Below are positions 5,888 through 6,711 of a stretch of DNA of 6,711 nt, one piece after another. The translations under genes were made by a program, and so were the position numbers. How positions within the stretch are numbered: position 1 is the stretch's first letter; each line of letters opens with the position of its first letter. Source of the stretch: Zoogloeaceae bacterium (GTDB lineage: Bacteria > Pseudomonadota > Gammaproteobacteria > Burkholderiales > Rhodocyclaceae); contig JAISSL010000273.1 of NCBI GenBank assembly GCA_031273145.1, positions 1 through 6,711 of the forward strand. Reading direction: 5' to 3'. The notes beneath the pieces are model-generated. The model had not been told where the DNA came from and searched no databases. It saw nothing but the letters and a program-made list of their open reading frames with translations.

Positions 5888-5927
5888 ATGAAAACCTTGA
5901 GTGCCAAAGAATCCTGATAGGCTTGTT
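5888..5927 (+). pseudogene. Remnant of a Phd/YefM-type antitoxin gene (first nine codons only)
   Basis: The ATG encodes MKTLSAKES, then TGA and TAG. Phd/YefM-family antitoxins commonly begin with MKTxSAxEAK, so this looks like the authentic start of such a gene whose DNA-binding and toxin-binding parts are lost. The sequence changes into the dispersed repeat at 5928, about ten bases after the stop codon. No toxin gene remains in the window. The short match makes the family call tentative, but the adjoining operator-bearing promoter supports it. Confidence 0.5.
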
Positions 5928-6098
5928 GCATGACACGGGCGGCAGGTCTTGCAGACGGCATCCGCCGCCCCTACGGACAGTTATGGGCACTTCGCATTGA
6001 AACACTTGTAGGGGACGCAACCTGCGTCCCGCCAAAAATCTTGCAGATGACAAGGAGACAAGCGGAAAAGTGTACTCAACTGAATCGAACCCGCTCTA
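5928..6098 (+). repeat. Composite dispersed repeat, right copy (single unit)
   Basis: From GCATGACACGGGCGGCAGG to AACCCGCTCTA this matches the element at 851-1156, which lies in the opposite orientation. It carries one exact copy of the 24-nt palindromic block (6008-6031), and a single GGCGGCAGGTCTTGC unit instead of two. Its tail resembles the left tail (AAAAGTGT, then ACTGAATCGAA). The middle part (about 5980-6000) has diverged or been deleted. No coding function is apparent; its start adjoins the antitoxin remnant and its end lies 24 nt before the XRE gene. Confidence 0.8.
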
Positions 6099-6108
6099 AT
6101 CAACTTGC

Positions 6109-6114
6109 GAAAGG
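6109..6114 (+). promoter_or_regulatory. Ribosome binding site that fixes the XRE gene start
   Basis: GAAAGG sits 8 nt before ATG at 6123. A TTG at 6105 in the same frame lies upstream of this site and has no equivalent signal, so the ATG is preferred. Confidence 0.6.
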
Positions 6115-6122
6115 CATCTGAA

Positions 6123-6458
6123 ATGAAACTCTCCGACCTCAAAAACATTGACGTGGAAGCCACGGCACGCGCCATCGAAGCGGATGAAGGCGAACCTATC
6201 CCCGGTCTGCGCGAGGCTCTGGAACAAACCAAACGCGGCAAAATCGGGCGCGTTACCACGCCCGCGCAACTGATCCTTCGGGAAGCAAGACGCCGCGCCG
6301 GACTCTCGCAAGGCGAATTCGCCCAACGTATTGATACGCCCGTCGCAACCCTGCGCGATTGGGAACAGGGACGCTTTTCCCCTCCCGGCGCGGTCGGCGT
6401 ATTGGCGCGGCTCATCACCAAGCACCCTGAACTGGCAGAAGAACTGCAACCGACGTAA
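6123..6458 (+). CDS. XRE-family helix-turn-helix protein, HigA/NadS-like antitoxin
   Basis: The protein has 111 residues. The N-terminal half (about 1-45) is an acidic helical segment starting MKLSDLKNIDVEATARAIEA. The Cro/C1-type helix-turn-helix covers about 48-103, with ILREARRRAGLSQGEFAQRI (51-70) as the first two helices and VATLRDWEQGR (74-84) as the recognition helix and following turn. This is the layout of HigA/NadS-type antitoxins, which bind their own operator and neutralise a RelE/HigB-like toxin usually encoded just upstream. Here no toxin is seen: the repeat at 5928-6098 ends 24 nt before the gene, and no typical partner follows within the remaining 250 bases. It may be an orphan antitoxin or a free regulator. 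The nearest plus-strand promoter I can see is the antitoxin promoter at 5853-5880, reading through the repeat. Family confidence is high; antitoxin role is inferred. Confidence 0.9.
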   Translation: MKLSDLKNIDVEATARAIEADEGEPIPGLREALEQTKRGKIGRVTTPAQLILREARRRAGLSQGEFAQRIDTPVATLRDWEQGRFSPPGAVGVLARLITKHPELAEELQPT

Positions 6459-6711
6459 ATAGCCCAGAATCCCAGCGTCTATGTCGTCAATGCCGCCCGA
6501 AACCGCCTTTTGGCATCCCCGACGTGGGCTTTCGCGCCTGAGTGCCAGTCGTTGTTGTTGGTGTTTTCCATGCCGAAAATATATGGCGGAGACATGTACC
6601 AAAAAGCGCAAATATCCGATGCACAGCCCTTGATATTTTGTCGTTTTGGAGCGACAATAAGGGCATGTTTACGATTTGTTCCTACCTCACTAAAACCGGA
6701 CATGACCTGTT
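6459..6711. other. Right-hand region with no recognisable gene
   Basis: About 250 bases are left after the XRE stop codon. A minus-strand frame (6703-6479, 74 codons) and a plus-strand frame open from 6542 to the edge (56 codons, with an internal ATG at 6665) both exist. Neither has a good ribosome binding site or a product I recognise. The plus frame may be the beginning of a gene outside the window. I see no clear terminator for the XRE gene. Confidence 0.4.
6638..6657. repeat. Small inverted repeat
   Basis: TTGTCG (6638-6643) and CGACAA (6652-6657) can pair around an 8-nt loop (TTTTGGAG). It lies just before the ATG at 6665. It could be an operator-like site for a gene running off the right edge, or chance; there is no T-run to suggest a terminator. 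Confidence 0.35.

Noticed and set aside
5930..6121. Plus-strand 63-codon frame ending just before the XRE gene, considered as a remnant toxin
   Set aside because: Most of it is the dispersed repeat read through, and the last codons show no convincing RelE/HigB ending.

Overview
The window suggests a bacterium of the phylum Pseudomonadota (beta- or gamma-proteobacterial in flavour). This rests on the gene families present: a DUF2157 membrane protein, a YhcG-type DUF1016 nuclease, Pgl-like aminosugar genes and an HigA/NadS-like antitoxin. It also rests on Shine-Dalgarno-led, tightly overlapping genes. I cannot name the genus. Composition is uneven: sampled 60-base lines give about 65-68% GC in the DUF2157, galE and DUF1016 genes, but only 40-43% in the aminotransferase and acetyltransferase genes.

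Layout, left to right. 1-769 (minus) is the 5' part of a DUF2157 multi-membrane-span protein that runs off the left edge. 770-850 is its leader. 851-1156 is a composite, palindrome-rich dispersed repeat. A minus-strand operon fills 5722 down to 1068. Its order is a 20-codon ORF, a DUF1016/PD-(D/E)XK nuclease, a monotopic phosphoglycosyl transferase (initiating sugar transferase), a PglD/NeuD-type acetyltransferase, a DegT/DnrJ/EryC1/StrS aminotransferase and galE. Junctions are ATGA overlaps, a 7-nt overlap, or gaps of 10 and 25 nt, so co-transcription is very likely. 5764-5792 holds a possible operon promoter. 5853-5917 (plus) holds the promoter, palindromic operator and first nine codons of a ruined Phd/YefM-type antitoxin gene. 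5928-6098 is a second, inverted copy of the dispersed repeat. 6123-6458 (plus) is an XRE-type antitoxin-like regulator with no toxin beside it. 6459-6711 holds nothing I can name.

How the genes work together. Aminotransferase plus acetyltransferase plus phosphoglycosyl transferase is the logic of a Pgl/bacillosamine-type pathway: a UDP-4-keto-6-deoxy-HexNAc is aminated, N-acetylated and loaded as a phospho-sugar onto undecaprenyl phosphate. GalE supplies a C4 epimer, and its gatekeeper residue is Cys, which suggests it also accepts N-acetylated UDP-sugars. The 4,6-dehydratase, the other glycosyltransferases and a flippase or polymerase are not in the window. The product (O-antigen, exopolysaccharide or protein glycan) is therefore unknown.

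The most interesting structure is genome remodelling rather than a new enzyme. The repeat has captured the 3' end of galE and replaced its last residues with repeat-encoded sequence. The same repeat has cut into an antitoxin gene at the other end. Imperfect 27-bp direct repeats containing the start region of the sugar transferase bracket the nuclease gene.
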